21,732 nucleotides of DNA, from assembly GCA_964632945.1 (NCBI GenBank), contig CAZWCX010000119.1:1-21732 (forward strand). The letters run 5' to 3'. The translations under genes and the position numbers were made by a program. How positions within the stretch are numbered: the first letter of the stretch is position 1; every line of letters starts with the position of its first letter. Below, piece after piece: positions 8,044 to 16,022 of this stretch. Origin of the DNA: CAZWCX01 sp964632945 (GTDB taxonomy: Bacteria > Planctomycetota > MHYJ01 > WSZJ01 > CAZWCX01). The notes under the pieces were generated by a model. That model did no database searches, was not told where the DNA came from, and was given only the letters and a program-made list of their open reading frames with translations.

Positions 8044-8786
8044 TAGGACTTGATCTCCTCCGCCTTCACCGTGAAGTCGGCATCCTTGGACTCGCCGTCC
8101 CCGACCTTGACGCTCTGCGTCCAGCCGGTCTTGGAGCCCTCATGCCACGCCTTGATCGTGTAGTCGCCCGCGGGCAGTCCGGAGAGCGTGTAGGTGCCGT
8201 CTTCCCCGGTGACGGAGAAGAACGGGTGCTCGAACACGCCGATGTAGCACGCCATCCACGGATGGACGTCGCATTTGACCTTGATCATGACTTCGGCCGT
8301 GGTCAGCTCGATCGGATTCTCCTGGCCTTTCTGATTCTGCCCGAAGTTGAATTCGGAGTTCATCTTGGGGAGCCCGTGAATGTTATGGGTGACCGGGTCG
8401 CTGTTGCGGACGAGCAGCTTCTGGCCGAGCATGACGCCGATCACGTGGGGCTTGTACATGCAGCCGCTCTGGTCGAGGACGACCGGGGTGGCGGTGGGGT
8501 CGAACTTCTTGCCCTCGAGCCCTTTCTCGACGAAGACGATGACGTTGCGGAGGGTCTTGTTCTCGTTGACGATGACGTCTTCCTTCTGCGCCTCGCCGCC
8601 GTGCTGCTCGTCGCAGACCGGCTCGGATTCCATCTTGAGCTTCTTGCGCTTGGGGGCCTCGCCCTCGAATGCGACCTTGCCCTTGATGGTGGCGGTGCCC
8701 TTGTCGTCCGCCCCCGCGTCCGAGACGGACAGGAAGGCGAAACCGAGCACGGACGCGAAGCAGAGACCCAGCGACAGATTTCTCAT
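8043..8786 (-). CDS. Secreted cupredoxin-like protein with C-terminal regulatory-like domain
   Basis: The 247-residue product has a signal peptide (about 1-26, ending SVSDAGA). A region at about 30-190 resembles plastocyanin-like proteins: His134 or His137 in PVTHNIHGLP, then Cys172, His175 and Met178 in KCDVHPWM form a type 1 copper ligand set. Residues about 190-240 look like a carboxypeptidase-regulatory/CnaB-like beta-sandwich (GEDGTYTLSGLPAGDYTIKA). It is the first gene of the oxidase assembly cluster, so it may be a periplasmic copper carrier or electron-transfer partner; that role is inferred. ATG at 8786 has GTAGGAG at good spacing. An ATTCTC -10 region lies 77 bases upstream. Extra Cys59 and Cys109 could form a disulfide. 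Confidence 0.88.
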   Translation of the reverse strand: MRNLSLGLCFASVLGFAFLSVSDAGADDKGTATIKGKVAFEGEAPKRKKLKMESEPVCDEQHGGEAQKEDVIVNENKTLRNVIVFVEKGLEGKKFDPTATPVVLDQSGCMYKPHVIGVMLGQKLLVRNSDPVTHNIHGLPKMNSEFNFGQNQKGQENPIELTTAEVMIKVKCDVHPWMACYIGVFEHPFFSVTGEDGTYTLSGLPAGDYTIKAWHEGSKTGWTQSVKVGDGESKDADFTVKAEEIKS

Positions 8787-8862
8787 GGCTTTCTCCTACG
8801 GGACTGGACATTCCCCCCTGCGGCCGCATGGTGCGGGGCGGCCAAACGTGAAACGGGGCGAG

Positions 8863-8891
8863 ATTCTCGTTGAATCCGGCTCTCCTGTCAA
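8863..8891 (-). promoter_or_regulatory. Promoter of the oxidase assembly cluster
   Basis: On the minus strand there is a perfect -35 TTGACA (8891-8886), a 17-base spacer, and -10 GAGAAT (8868-8863, four of six matches). It sits about 77 bases before the first gene of the cluster. The leader between them contains a short hairpin (arms GGCCGC and GCGGCC, at 8841-8820). Pattern-based call. Confidence 0.55.
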
Positions 8892-8944
8892 CAGAAAACG
8901 GGGCCGCCGGATTCCCCCACCGCCGCTTGGGCCGGTTACGCAGG

Positions 8945-9994
8945 TCATTCCTCGTCTTCGACTTCGGGAAGCTCCCCCTCATCTTTTCGGAACTCCCGGA
9001 GCACGGTGGTGGCGTAGCCGCCGCGGGGGAGGGTGAACTGAAACGCCAGACCTTCGGGGCAGGGGTCGACGCGGAGGTCCGGGAGGACCAGGCGGGCGGT
9101 CCGGCGGGCGCCCTCGAGCCGGGCGCGGGCGAACATTTCGTCCGTGGCGCCGTCGGCGGCCAGGATCGCCTGTTCGAGATCGCCGGCGGGTCCGGCGGCT
9201 CGGACCATCCGGCGCCCGTACATGGGGCCGGTGACGGCGATGTCGCCGGCTTCGAACCGGGGGCGTTCCGCTTCGAGGGACGCGACCACGAAGGTGGCCC
9301 CCCGGTCGTGTTTCTGGACGACGTCGCCCAGCCAGAGGTCGGCGAAGCCGCCGCGGCGGATCCGCTCGGCCAGCCACTCGTTGAATCGCGCGGACTGCCA
9401 CGCGGAGATCAGCAGGGAACGCAGCCAGGGATTGCGGGGTCCGCGTCCCTCGAGGGCCTCCCGGCCCTTGGCCGCATTGTCGCCGCGGCCGCCGAAGCGT
9501 TGGCTGCCGTAATAGTTGGGCACGCCGGTGCGCAGGAGTGCCGCGGCGATCGCCTGTGCCCGCTCGAGGCCGGCCTCCACGGGGTCCCGGACGACGAGGC
9601 GGAACCGGTTCCCGCGCAGATGGCCTCGGCGCAGCTTGTTCCCGTGCCGGCGCGCCCACGCCACCTCCACGGCGAGTTCCTCCCGGATCCGGCGGGCGGC
9701 TTCTTCCGGGTCGTCCTTGTGCAGGTGGAGGGAGAAGGTCTGCGTCGTGCGGGCCATCTTGTCCTTGAGCCCGGCGATGCCGACGTCCGCGTCCCGGAGG
9801 CGAAAGAGCCGGCAAAGAGCCTTCACGATTTCGCGGGTGGTCGCGCCCTCGCGGGTGATCTGGACGTAGATGTGTTCCCCGGCGCCCGACGGATCGTAGA
9901 GGGGGACCTCTTCGACGACGAAGTCGGCGGGGCAGTGGCGCAGGGTTCCGCCGATGCCGGCGAGATCCGCGGTGACGAGCGGGAGGGTGATCAT
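8945..9994 (-). CDS. truD: tRNA pseudouridine(13) synthase
   Basis: Isomerises uridine 13 of tRNA-Glu in the cytoplasm. The 349-residue product matches TruD: the N-terminal FVVEEVPLYDPSGAGEHIYV, the catalytic GLKDK (75-79, nucleophile Asp78), GNRFRLVVRD, and NYYGSQRFGGRGDNAAKGR, a hallmark of the family. ATG at 9994 is chosen; the frame can be extended only to a TTG at 10021. No clear ribosome site precedes the ATG. It diverges from the ABC exporter genes starting at 10082 and is separated from the oxidase cluster promoter by a 53-base gap. It is unrelated in function to its neighbours. Confidence 0.95.
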   Translation of the reverse strand: MITLPLVTADLAGIGGTLRHCPADFVVEEVPLYDPSGAGEHIYVQITREGATTREIVKALCRLFRLRDADVGIAGLKDKMARTTQTFSLHLHKDDPEEAARRIREELAVEVAWARRHGNKLRRGHLRGNRFRLVVRDPVEAGLERAQAIAAALLRTGVPNYYGSQRFGGRGDNAAKGREALEGRGPRNPWLRSLLISAWQSARFNEWLAERIRRGGFADLWLGDVVQKHDRGATFVVASLEAERPRFEAGDIAVTGPMYGRRMVRAAGPAGDLEQAILAADGATDEMFARARLEGARRTARLVLPDLRVDPCPEGLAFQFTLPRGGYATTVLREFRKDEGELPEVEDEE

Positions 9995-10015
9995 GGCTGC
10001 AGCGTAGCGAATCGG

Positions 10016-10045
10016 TTGCAAAAGGGGAAGTCACGCGGATAGAGT
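10016..10045 (+). promoter_or_regulatory. Candidate promoter of the second ABC exporter
   Basis: TTGCAA (10016-10021) and TAGAGT (10040-10045) are separated by 18 bases, 36 bases before the ATPase start and within the divergent gap shared with truD. Each box matches four of six consensus positions. Moderate support only. Confidence 0.35.
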
Positions 10046-10081
10046 GCGGACTTCAAGCACCTGCACCGGGGAAGGGTCCAC

Positions 10082-10957
10082 ATGATCCGCGCCGATGAAT
10101 TGCGCAAGACCTACGGTACGCTGGTCGCCGTCGACGGCATTTCCTTCGAAGTCCGGCGCGGTGAGACGTTCGGCTTGCTCGGTCCCAATGGGGCCGGCAA
10201 GACCACGACGATCCACATGCTCGCCGGCGTGCTCCCACCGACCTCGGGAAAAGTCTCGATCGAGGGTGCGGACGGGGATCTGCGGCGTTCGATCGGCACC
10301 GCGCCGCAGTCGCTGTCGTTGTACCAGGACCTGACGGCCGAGGAGAACGTGCGGTTCTTCGGGCGGTTGTACGGGCTCGGAGGCGCGCGGCTCGCCGAGC
10401 GCGTGGATCGCGTTCTCGACCTCGTGGGACTGTCCGAGCGGCGGCGAGACCGGGTTCGGACCTTTTCCGGCGGCATGATGCGTCGTCTCAACCTGGCCTG
10501 CGCCATGGTCCACGACCCGCCGGTGCTGTTGCTGGACGAACCCACGGTCGGCGTCGACCCGCAGTCGCGGAACCGTCTCTTCGAGAACATCGAGTCTCTG
10601 AAGAAGGAGGGGCGGACGATCCTGTATACCACTCACTACATGGAGGAGGCCCAGCGCCTGTGCGATCGCGTCGCGATCGTGGATCACGGGCGGGTGATGG
10701 CGTTGGATACGGTCGACCGGCTCATCGATGCCCACGGCGGGCGCTCGGTCATTGCCGCGGAAGTGCGTCGCGCCCCGGAGGGGAGCGTCCCCTGGAGCGT
10801 GGACGGGACTTCGCTCCGGGTGGAGAGCGAGAAGCCGTTCGAGGAGATCGCGCGCATGACCGGCGCGGGACTGGAGTTCGCCCACCTCCGCGTGGACCGT
10901 CCGGATCTCGAGACGGTCTTTCTGGCTCTCACCGGTCGGAGTCTGCGGGACGAATGA
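10082..10957 (+). CDS. ABC exporter ATP-binding protein
   Basis: The 291-residue ATPase has Walker A GPNGAGKT (34-41), Q-loop Gln76, signature FSGGM (128-132), Walker B LLLDEP (149-154) and the switch His185. A C-terminal domain ends with RVDRPDLETVFLALTGRSL, the DrrA/NatA-like tail. ATG at 10082 is preceded by a GGGGAAGGG purine run. The stop overlaps the start of the permease gene (ATGA), so the two form one transporter. The substrate cannot be read from sequence; such exporters move lipids, antibiotics, sodium or other compounds. Confidence 0.95.
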   Translation: MIRADELRKTYGTLVAVDGISFEVRRGETFGLLGPNGAGKTTTIHMLAGVLPPTSGKVSIEGADGDLRRSIGTAPQSLSLYQDLTAEENVRFFGRLYGLGGARLAERVDRVLDLVGLSERRRDRVRTFSGGMMRRLNLACAMVHDPPVLLLDEPTVGVDPQSRNRLFENIESLKKEGRTILYTTHYMEEAQRLCDRVAIVDHGRVMALDTVDRLIDAHGGRSVIAAEVRRAPEGSVPWSVDGTSLRVESEKPFEEIARMTGAGLEFAHLRVDRPDLETVFLALTGRSLRDE

Positions 10958-12231
10958 GCGCCATCTGGAGCCTCGCCACGAAGGACCTGCGGCTGATGCT
11001 GCGGGACCCGATGGGCCTGTTCTGGATCGTCGGCTTCCCGACGATGCTGTCCCTCTTCTTCGGATCGCTGTTCGGCGGGCAGGGCGATCCCAAGGCGCGC
11101 GCGCTGACGATCGCGGTCGCGGACGAGGACGGCACCCCGGAGTCGCGCTCGTTCGTGGAGCGGCTGGAGCGGTCGGACAGCCTGGTGGTGACCCGCGCGG
11201 AGGCAAGTGCCGCGCGGGACTCCGTGCGGTTGGGCCGGCTCACGGGGTACGTGCGGATCAAGCCGGGATTTGCGGAAACCCCGTTGCTGTTCGGCGGCGG
11301 GGACGCGGGCAAGGGGTTGGAGATCGGCATGGATCCGGCTCGCAAGGCGGAGTCCGGATATCTGCAGGGAATCCTGATGCAGGCGCTTTTCGAGGATGCC
11401 CGCCGTCGCTTTACGGATCCCCTCAAGATGCGCGATTGGGCGCGCAAGGGCCGTGAGGATCTCGGGAAGTCGTCCACGCTTCCCGCCGAGCAGAAGAACG
11501 TGTACGAGAAGTTTTTCGGCGGCCTCGACGAGTTCCTCCGGGACGTGGATCCCAAGGAGTATGCGGACGGCTCGGTGGGTTCGGCCCCGATGATCGAACC
11601 CGTGGCGGTGGAGGCGCGCCAGACCCGACCCGCCTCGTCCTTCGAGATCTCCTTCCCGCAGGGGATCATGTGGGGGTTGCTGGCCTGCGCGGCCACGTTC
11701 GGCATCTCGCTCGTGGTCGAACGGGCGCAGGGGACTTGGTTGCGCCTGCGACTGGCGCCGCTGTCGCGGGCGCAGATCCTCGGCGGCAAGGCGCTGGCCT
11801 GCTTCCTCACCTGCCTGGGCGTCACCCTGGCGCTGCTGCTGCTGGGCGCGCTGTTTTGCGGCGTGCGCCTGCGCAATCCCGTCGGTCTCGCGATCGCGGT
11901 GCCGTCCTGCGCGGCGTGTTTCACGGGGATGATGATGTTCACCTCGGTCCTGGGGAAGACCGAACAGTCGGTGTCGGGCGCCGGATGGGGCATCAACACG
12001 ATCCTGGCGATGCTGGGCGGGGGCATGGTCCCGCTCTTCCTGATGCCGGCCTGGCTGCGCCCCTTCAGCCACTTCAGCCCCGTGAAGTGGTCGATCCTCG
12101 CCCTCGAAGGGGCGATCTGGCGCGACTTCACCCTCGCGGAGATTGTCGCCCCGTGCGCCGTCCTGCTCGCGTTCGGCGCCGGGTTCCTGCTGCTCGGTCT
12201 GTGGAGATTCGGGCGGCTCGAGCGCGCGTGA
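10954..12231 (+). CDS. ABC-2 type transporter permease with large extracytoplasmic domain
   Basis: The 425-residue permease starts MSAIWSLATKDLRLMLRDPM, with one N-terminal helix (about 20-42), a soluble loop of roughly 180 residues (about 45-230) outside the membrane, then five helices (about 233-420). This is the YbhS/YhhJ-like layout, in which each half-transporter has a big periplasmic loop. A conserved segment WLRLRLAPLSRAQILGGKAL lies between helices two and three. ATG at 10954 overlaps the ATPase stop by four bases. An in-frame extension upstream is open but lies in the wrong frame of the ATPase gene. Likely works as a homodimer with the ATPase at 10082-10957. Confidence 0.93.
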   Translation: MSAIWSLATKDLRLMLRDPMGLFWIVGFPTMLSLFFGSLFGGQGDPKARALTIAVADEDGTPESRSFVERLERSDSLVVTRAEASAARDSVRLGRLTGYVRIKPGFAETPLLFGGGDAGKGLEIGMDPARKAESGYLQGILMQALFEDARRRFTDPLKMRDWARKGREDLGKSSTLPAEQKNVYEKFFGGLDEFLRDVDPKEYADGSVGSAPMIEPVAVEARQTRPASSFEISFPQGIMWGLLACAATFGISLVVERAQGTWLRLRLAPLSRAQILGGKALACFLTCLGVTLALLLLGALFCGVRLRNPVGLAIAVPSCAACFTGMMMFTSVLGKTEQSVSGAGWGINTILAMLGGGMVPLFLMPAWLRPFSHFSPVKWSILALEGAIWRDFTLAEIVAPCAVLLAFGAGFLLLGLWRFGRLERA

Positions 12232-12250
12232 GGCGAACGACGACTTCCCC

Positions 12251-13675
12251 ATGCGCCGATTCACCTCCTACCTCCGCTCGCTGACGGAGTTCTCGCGCCC
12301 GACCCGGCTGTTTCTGCTGGCCATGTTCGTCACCGGCTTGTCGAACAGCATCGCCTGGCTGGTGCTCAACTTTCACCTCAAGGCCCTGCGGCTGACCGAG
12401 GTGGAGATCGGGCGAATCAACTCGGTACCGTCGCTGACGCTGGTCGTCTGCGGACTGCTGCTGGGACGCTGGAGCGATCGGGCGGGTCGCAAGCGGTCGC
12501 TCGTCGCCGGTTCCGTACTCGGGGCGGTCGCCCTGGCCGGCCTCGGGCTGGCGAGCGGAGTGTGGGGTCTGGCCATGGCCGCCGGACTCGGCGGCATCGG
12601 TTCCCTGCTCGTCCAGGGGAACGCCCCGCCGTTCATGGCCGAGAATTCGAGCGAAGGGGAGCGAACCCGTCTCTTCGCCGTGCAGGCGGCGCTGGTGACC
12701 GGCACGGGCTTCCTCGGCAACCAGGTCGGCGGCGCGCTTCCGGACCTGTTCGCGCGCGTCGTCGGGGGAGCGGCCGACTCGGTGGAGGCCCTCCGCACCT
12801 CCCTCCTCGTCGCCGCGGGCCTCGCCGCGGCAGGCATCCTGCCGTTGCTGCGCCTCCCCGCGCCGGCCCGGAACGTGGTCGTCGTCGAGACGGGGCAGGG
12901 CGGGGGCCGCCTCCCGCAATCCGGTCCGGCAGGGGAGAATCGCGCGCCCGCGGAACCGGGCGCCGACCGGAGAGATCCCGACGCGGCAGAGGTTCCCTCG
13001 TTGCCGGCGGCGGCCGCACCCGCGGCAGCCGATCCCTCCGCCGCCACAGGGGCCGGCTCCGCTGCCCCGCCCGCGTCGGACTCCTCGTCCGCGCCGCCGT
13101 TGCGACTGGCGCCTGGACTCACGGCGCGGCTGCTCCTTCCCACGGCCTTCATCGGGATCGGGGCCGGCATGACGATGCCGTTCATGAACCTCTACATCCA
13201 CGGCAAGTTCGACGTTCCGGTCGGGGTCGTGGGCATGATCTTCGGCTGGTCCGCGCTCGTCACCGCGGCCTTCATGCTCGCCCAACCGTGGATCGCCTCC
13301 CGCTTCGGGAAGGTGCGGGCCGTCGTCCTTTCCCAGTTGGGTTCGATCCCGTTCCTGCTCGCGCTCGCCTATGTGCCCTGGTTCCCGTTGGCCGCGATCG
13401 GCCTCTTCCTGCGCGGAGCGTTGATGAACATGGCCGTTCCGGTCTATGCGGCCTTCTGCATGGGCAAGATTCCGCCGGGCGCGCGCGCGATGTTCGTGAC
13501 GATGCAGATGGTCTGCTGGAACGCCGGGTGGGCGCTGGGATCGAACCTCAGCGGGTGGGTGCGGGAGGCGGCCGGATTCAGGAGGGGGTTCGATCTGCTG
13601 TTCGCGGCGATGATGCTCCTCTACATCGCTTCGTCGGTCGGATTCTACGTCTGGTTTCGAGAGGACCGCGACTAG
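12251..13675 (+). CDS. MFS transporter with long central linker
   Basis: The 474-residue product is a major facilitator superfamily permease with two six-helix halves. The loop between helices two and three carries the family motif GRWSDRAGRKRS. The N-half covers about 15-200, then residues about 204-288 are a low-complexity Ala/Pro/Gly-rich linker, and the C-half covers about 290-470. The linker is predicted cytoplasmic. ATG at 12251 is chosen because the helix pattern begins right after it; the longer open frame upstream overlaps the permease gene. It starts 19 bases after the ABC permease, so it is probably in the same operon. Substrate unknown; sugar, drug or siderophore efflux are all possible. 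Confidence 0.93.
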   Translation: MRRFTSYLRSLTEFSRPTRLFLLAMFVTGLSNSIAWLVLNFHLKALRLTEVEIGRINSVPSLTLVVCGLLLGRWSDRAGRKRSLVAGSVLGAVALAGLGLASGVWGLAMAAGLGGIGSLLVQGNAPPFMAENSSEGERTRLFAVQAALVTGTGFLGNQVGGALPDLFARVVGGAADSVEALRTSLLVAAGLAAAGILPLLRLPAPARNVVVVETGQGGGRLPQSGPAGENRAPAEPGADRRDPDAAEVPSLPAAAAPAAADPSAATGAGSAAPPASDSSSAPPLRLAPGLTARLLLPTAFIGIGAGMTMPFMNLYIHGKFDVPVGVVGMIFGWSALVTAAFMLAQPWIASRFGKVRAVVLSQLGSIPFLLALAYVPWFPLAAIGLFLRGALMNMAVPVYAAFCMGKIPPGARAMFVTMQMVCWNAGWALGSNLSGWVREAAGFRRGFDLLFAAMMLLYIASSVGFYVWFREDRD

Positions 13676-13688
13676 ACCGGATGACTCC

Positions 13689-13707
13689 CGAACCGCTTCA
13701 CGGTTCG
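13689..13707. terminator. Hairpin 1 in the convergent gap
   Basis: Perfect 7-base arms CGAACCG (13689-13695) and CGGTTCG (13701-13707) with a five-base loop, 14 bases after the MFS stop codon. No T-tract follows. First of three hairpins between convergent genes. Confidence 0.4.
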
Positions 13708-13719
13708 CGAACCCTCCGG

Positions 13720-13748
13720 CTCCGGTCGGCCATGACGGCCGTCCGGAG
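13720..13748. terminator. Hairpin 2 in the convergent gap
   Basis: A 12-base stem with a single mismatch: CTCCGGTCGGCC (13720-13731) pairs with GGCCGTCCGGAG (13737-13748) around the loop ATGAC. It is the strongest hairpin in the gap. Position between converging genes favours a bidirectional terminator, although the T-tract is missing. Confidence 0.45.
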
Positions 13749-13765
13749 CAGGACTGCCTCGCCCA

Positions 13766-13790
13766 GCGTGCGGCCCCGTGGGGCGCACGC
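13766..13790. terminator. Hairpin 3 in the convergent gap
   Basis: Arms GCGTGCG (13766-13772) and CGCACGC (13784-13790) extend inward through CCCC and GGGG with one bulged G, giving an 11-base stem with a very small loop. It lies 84 bases beyond the stop of the minus-strand methyltransferase gene. The last 84 bases of the gap show no other feature. Confidence 0.4.
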
Positions 13791-13874
13791 CGATCGCCCC
13801 GCGGTCCCGGCCGCTGACGCAGCCAGCAGCCCGCGGGTGGATTCTTCACGAAGCCGTCGACGTGGTTTAGAGAT

Positions 13875-14837
13875 TCATCCGTGCTCGGCGCGCGGACGAG
13901 CGAGCGCCATCAAATAGCGGCCGTCCTCGGTGGTCTCGAGTCGGATCGTCTCCAATCCCGCCCGATCCGCGAGGATGGCGGAAAAGGCCTCCGGCGTGTA
14001 CTTGTGCGAGCCGCTCATCCGCAGGATCTCCCCGGCGGCAAGCGGCTGCGACCGGCCGCCCAGGCTCACGGTCAGGTCGCGACGGGCGCGGAAGTGCTTG
14101 CGAACGACCGTCAATCCGGCGCTTCGCCTGTCCTCCTGATACTCGAAGCAGAGATCGCCGTCCTCGGAGGTCAGCCCGATGGCCGCGAGCGGGGCGAACG
14201 CGAACCGCCGATTGTCGGGGTTGTCGTACCCGGCGAGCGTTTCCTCGCCCGCGCCGATCTCGCCGTCCACCAGGACGAGGTCCTTCGAGCGCAGGAAGCC
14301 GCCCAGCGCCGGGGCGAACTCCAGCGGGTCCAGGCCGCCGAGCGTGTTGCCCAGCACGAGGACGAGGCGGGAACGATCCGGTTCCAGCGACCGCAGCCGC
14401 GCGCGGTGCTCGGCGTCTTCCAGATCGGCCTTGAACCCATCGACGGCGTATCCCGCATGGGCGGCCGCCGCGCAGGCGACCTCGAGCAAACCGAGACTCG
14501 AATCGACCGCGCGATATCGCGGGTCCGCCCCGCGGGCCCGCAGGTGGTCCAGCACCATCCGGTCTTTTTCCCCGTTTCCCGGACCGAGACTCCAGACGTC
14601 CGCCGGCGGCGCCGGAAGTTCGAATCCGGTCTCGGTGAAGCGCCGAACCAGCCGGTGGGAGCGGGAGAAGTTCCGGTAGGGACCCTGCCCGCACAGGTCG
14701 AGCCAGGCGCGGACGGAGAGCGGCTGCCAATAAAAGAACTTTTCCGGCAGCCGGCGCTCGGCCAGCGCGGCCGCGAGTTCCTCGGCCAGGCGGGATTCCG
14801 TCAGCAGGACATGGAGGGAGAGCGAAGCGGGGGTCAT
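13875..14837 (-). CDS. EgtD-like SAM-dependent methyltransferase
   Basis: The 320-residue product fits the Methyltransf_33 (histidine-specific methyltransferase, EgtD-like) family. Visible elements are KFFYWQPLSVRAW near the N-terminus, the SAM-binding loop SLGPGNGEKD (83-92), the acidic YRAVDSSLGLLEVA (108-121), LVLGNTLGGLD (about 160-170), and SGSHKYT (275-281), which corresponds to the SxKYT region of EgtD. EgtD trimethylates histidine in ergothioneine synthesis, but no EgtB-like sulfoxide synthase is present here and the substrate-pocket residues cannot be confirmed, so another amine substrate is possible. ATG at 14837 follows the TPR gene stop by one base (TAAGATG), so the two are translationally coupled. 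Confidence 0.85.
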   Translation of the reverse strand: MTPASLSLHVLLTESRLAEELAAALAERRLPEKFFYWQPLSVRAWLDLCGQGPYRNFSRSHRLVRRFTETGFELPAPPADVWSLGPGNGEKDRMVLDHLRARGADPRYRAVDSSLGLLEVACAAAAHAGYAVDGFKADLEDAEHRARLRSLEPDRSRLVLVLGNTLGGLDPLEFAPALGGFLRSKDLVLVDGEIGAGEETLAGYDNPDNRRFAFAPLAAIGLTSEDGDLCFEYQEDRRSAGLTVVRKHFRARRDLTVSLGGRSQPLAAGEILRMSGSHKYTPEAFSAILADRAGLETIRLETTEDGRYLMALARPRAEHG

Positions 14838-14838
14838 C

Positions 14839-15816
14839 TTACCCGCCGTTCGTGACCTTGAGGATCTTGGCCTCGATCTGCTCGCTCCAGGCGTGGCCGA
14901 GCCGGATCGCCTTCCGCCAGTAGCGGACGGCATCGCGGGATCGACCGATGGCGTGGAGGGCGTCGGCCATGTGGTTCCAGGGCGCCGGGTGATCCGGGCA
15001 CAATTCCACCCCGCGCACGGCCGCGACCAGCGCCTGGGAAGGGCGGGCGAGGAGCAGGTGGCAGTGGGCGCGGGAGCACCAGGCGGCGCCGTCATTCGGC
15101 GCGAGTCGAGTGGCGCACAGGACATCCTCGAGCGCCCCGGAGTAGTCGCCGTCGGCGCGACGAAGTTTCGAGCGATACAGGTAGAGGGGGCCGATCCGGG
15201 GATGACGGCGGAGGAGCCGTTCGATGGCGTCGCGGATTTCGCCGGGCTCCCCCCGGGCCTCGATTTCGGCGAAGTCTTTCCACGCGGCGGCCAGGACCTG
15301 GGGATCGGGCGGCGTGCCCACCGGGTGGACGGCCGGGGGGATCCCGTGTCCGGTCGGCGACGGCGGTGCCTTCCGGTCCCGGTCTTCGGACAGGGAAAGC
15401 ACGTAGTCCGGATCGTCCTCGGAAGAACCGGCCGGCGTGCGCACTTCGAGCCGATGGCGCCCGAACGGCAGGGGGAAGGCGCCGGACCCCCCCGGGGCCG
15501 GCCGCTCCTCCGCGCCGGCTGAATAACGCTCCAGGGAGACGAGGCAGCCCCACCCCGAACGGACGGTGACCGGGAACGCGGCGGCGGGCGGAATGGGGGC
15601 CGGCGTGTCCGTCAGCAGAATCCGCCAATTCCCGCCCCCGGGGGTCCGCAGCGGGGCGACCCGGCCCTCCCGCGCGGCGGCCTGGAGACAGCGGCCCGCT
15701 GTCCCCCCGCCGTCCAGGAGCCACTCGTCCGGCGCAACCTGGGACGGGTCGCAGAAGGCGATCCAGCCCGCCTCCGTGCGGATGTCGAAGGTGCGTTCGA
15801 GGAGTCGAATCGGCAT
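14839..15816 (-). CDS. TPR-repeat protein coupled to the EgtD-like methyltransferase
   Basis: The 325-residue product has an N-terminal part (about 1-130) without a recognised family, a Pro-rich spacer (about 130-180) and a helical C-terminal half with tetratricopeptide-like units: GPLYLYRSKLRRADGDYSGA, DGAAWCSRAHCHLLLARPSQ and APWNHMADALHAIGRSRDAV. No signal peptide is visible, so it should be cytoplasmic. TPR arrays bind other proteins; the partner here may be the downstream methyltransferase, which is an inference from coupling. ATG at 15816 has CTGGAGAA upstream; a longer open frame to 15882 would overlap its own promoter. Confidence 0.82.
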   Translation of the reverse strand: MPIRLLERTFDIRTEAGWIAFCDPSQVAPDEWLLDGGGTAGRCLQAAAREGRVAPLRTPGGGNWRILLTDTPAPIPPAAAFPVTVRSGWGCLVSLERYSAGAEERPAPGGSGAFPLPFGRHRLEVRTPAGSSEDDPDYVLSLSEDRDRKAPPSPTGHGIPPAVHPVGTPPDPQVLAAAWKDFAEIEARGEPGEIRDAIERLLRRHPRIGPLYLYRSKLRRADGDYSGALEDVLCATRLAPNDGAAWCSRAHCHLLLARPSQALVAAVRGVELCPDHPAPWNHMADALHAIGRSRDAVRYWRKAIRLGHAWSEQIEAKILKVTNGG

Positions 15817-15853
15817 CGGCGTTCTCCAGGGCCGCGCGGGGCCGCCTCGATCT

Positions 15854-15882
15854 TCCTTAGCCGAAGGTCCGGGGGCTGTCAA
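15854..15882 (-). promoter_or_regulatory. Candidate promoter of the TPR-methyltransferase pair
   Basis: On the minus strand a perfect -35 TTGACA (15882-15877) is followed after 17 bases by TAAGGA (15859-15854), a poor -10 with two of six matches. It is 37 bases before the ATG. The perfect -35 box at the right distance is the main support. Confidence 0.35.
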
Positions 15883-15934
15883 GGCGCGTTTCCGGGCACC
15901 GGGTTCCCTCGCATTTCGGGCGCAATATATCCCC

Positions 15935-15962
15935 TTGGTCCCCGTTCTCTCCGGAGTACAAT
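15935..15962 (+). promoter_or_regulatory. Candidate promoter of the collagen-like gene
   Basis: TTGGTC (15935-15940) and a good -10 TACAAT (15957-15962) are 16 bases apart, about 60 bases before the ATG at 16023. It lies in the 206-base divergent gap shared with the TPR gene promoter. Confidence 0.45.
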
Positions 15963-16022
15963 GCGGAATCGCCCCGGAAAGGGGAGGGGAGACCGATTGG
16001 CCAGTTTTGCCGGAGGTCGGGT

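Noticed and set aside
12128..13849. A 573-codon minus-strand open frame opposite the MFS gene
   Set aside because: Shadow of the MFS gene; Arg/Gly/Glu-rich, and it would read through the three-hairpin gap.
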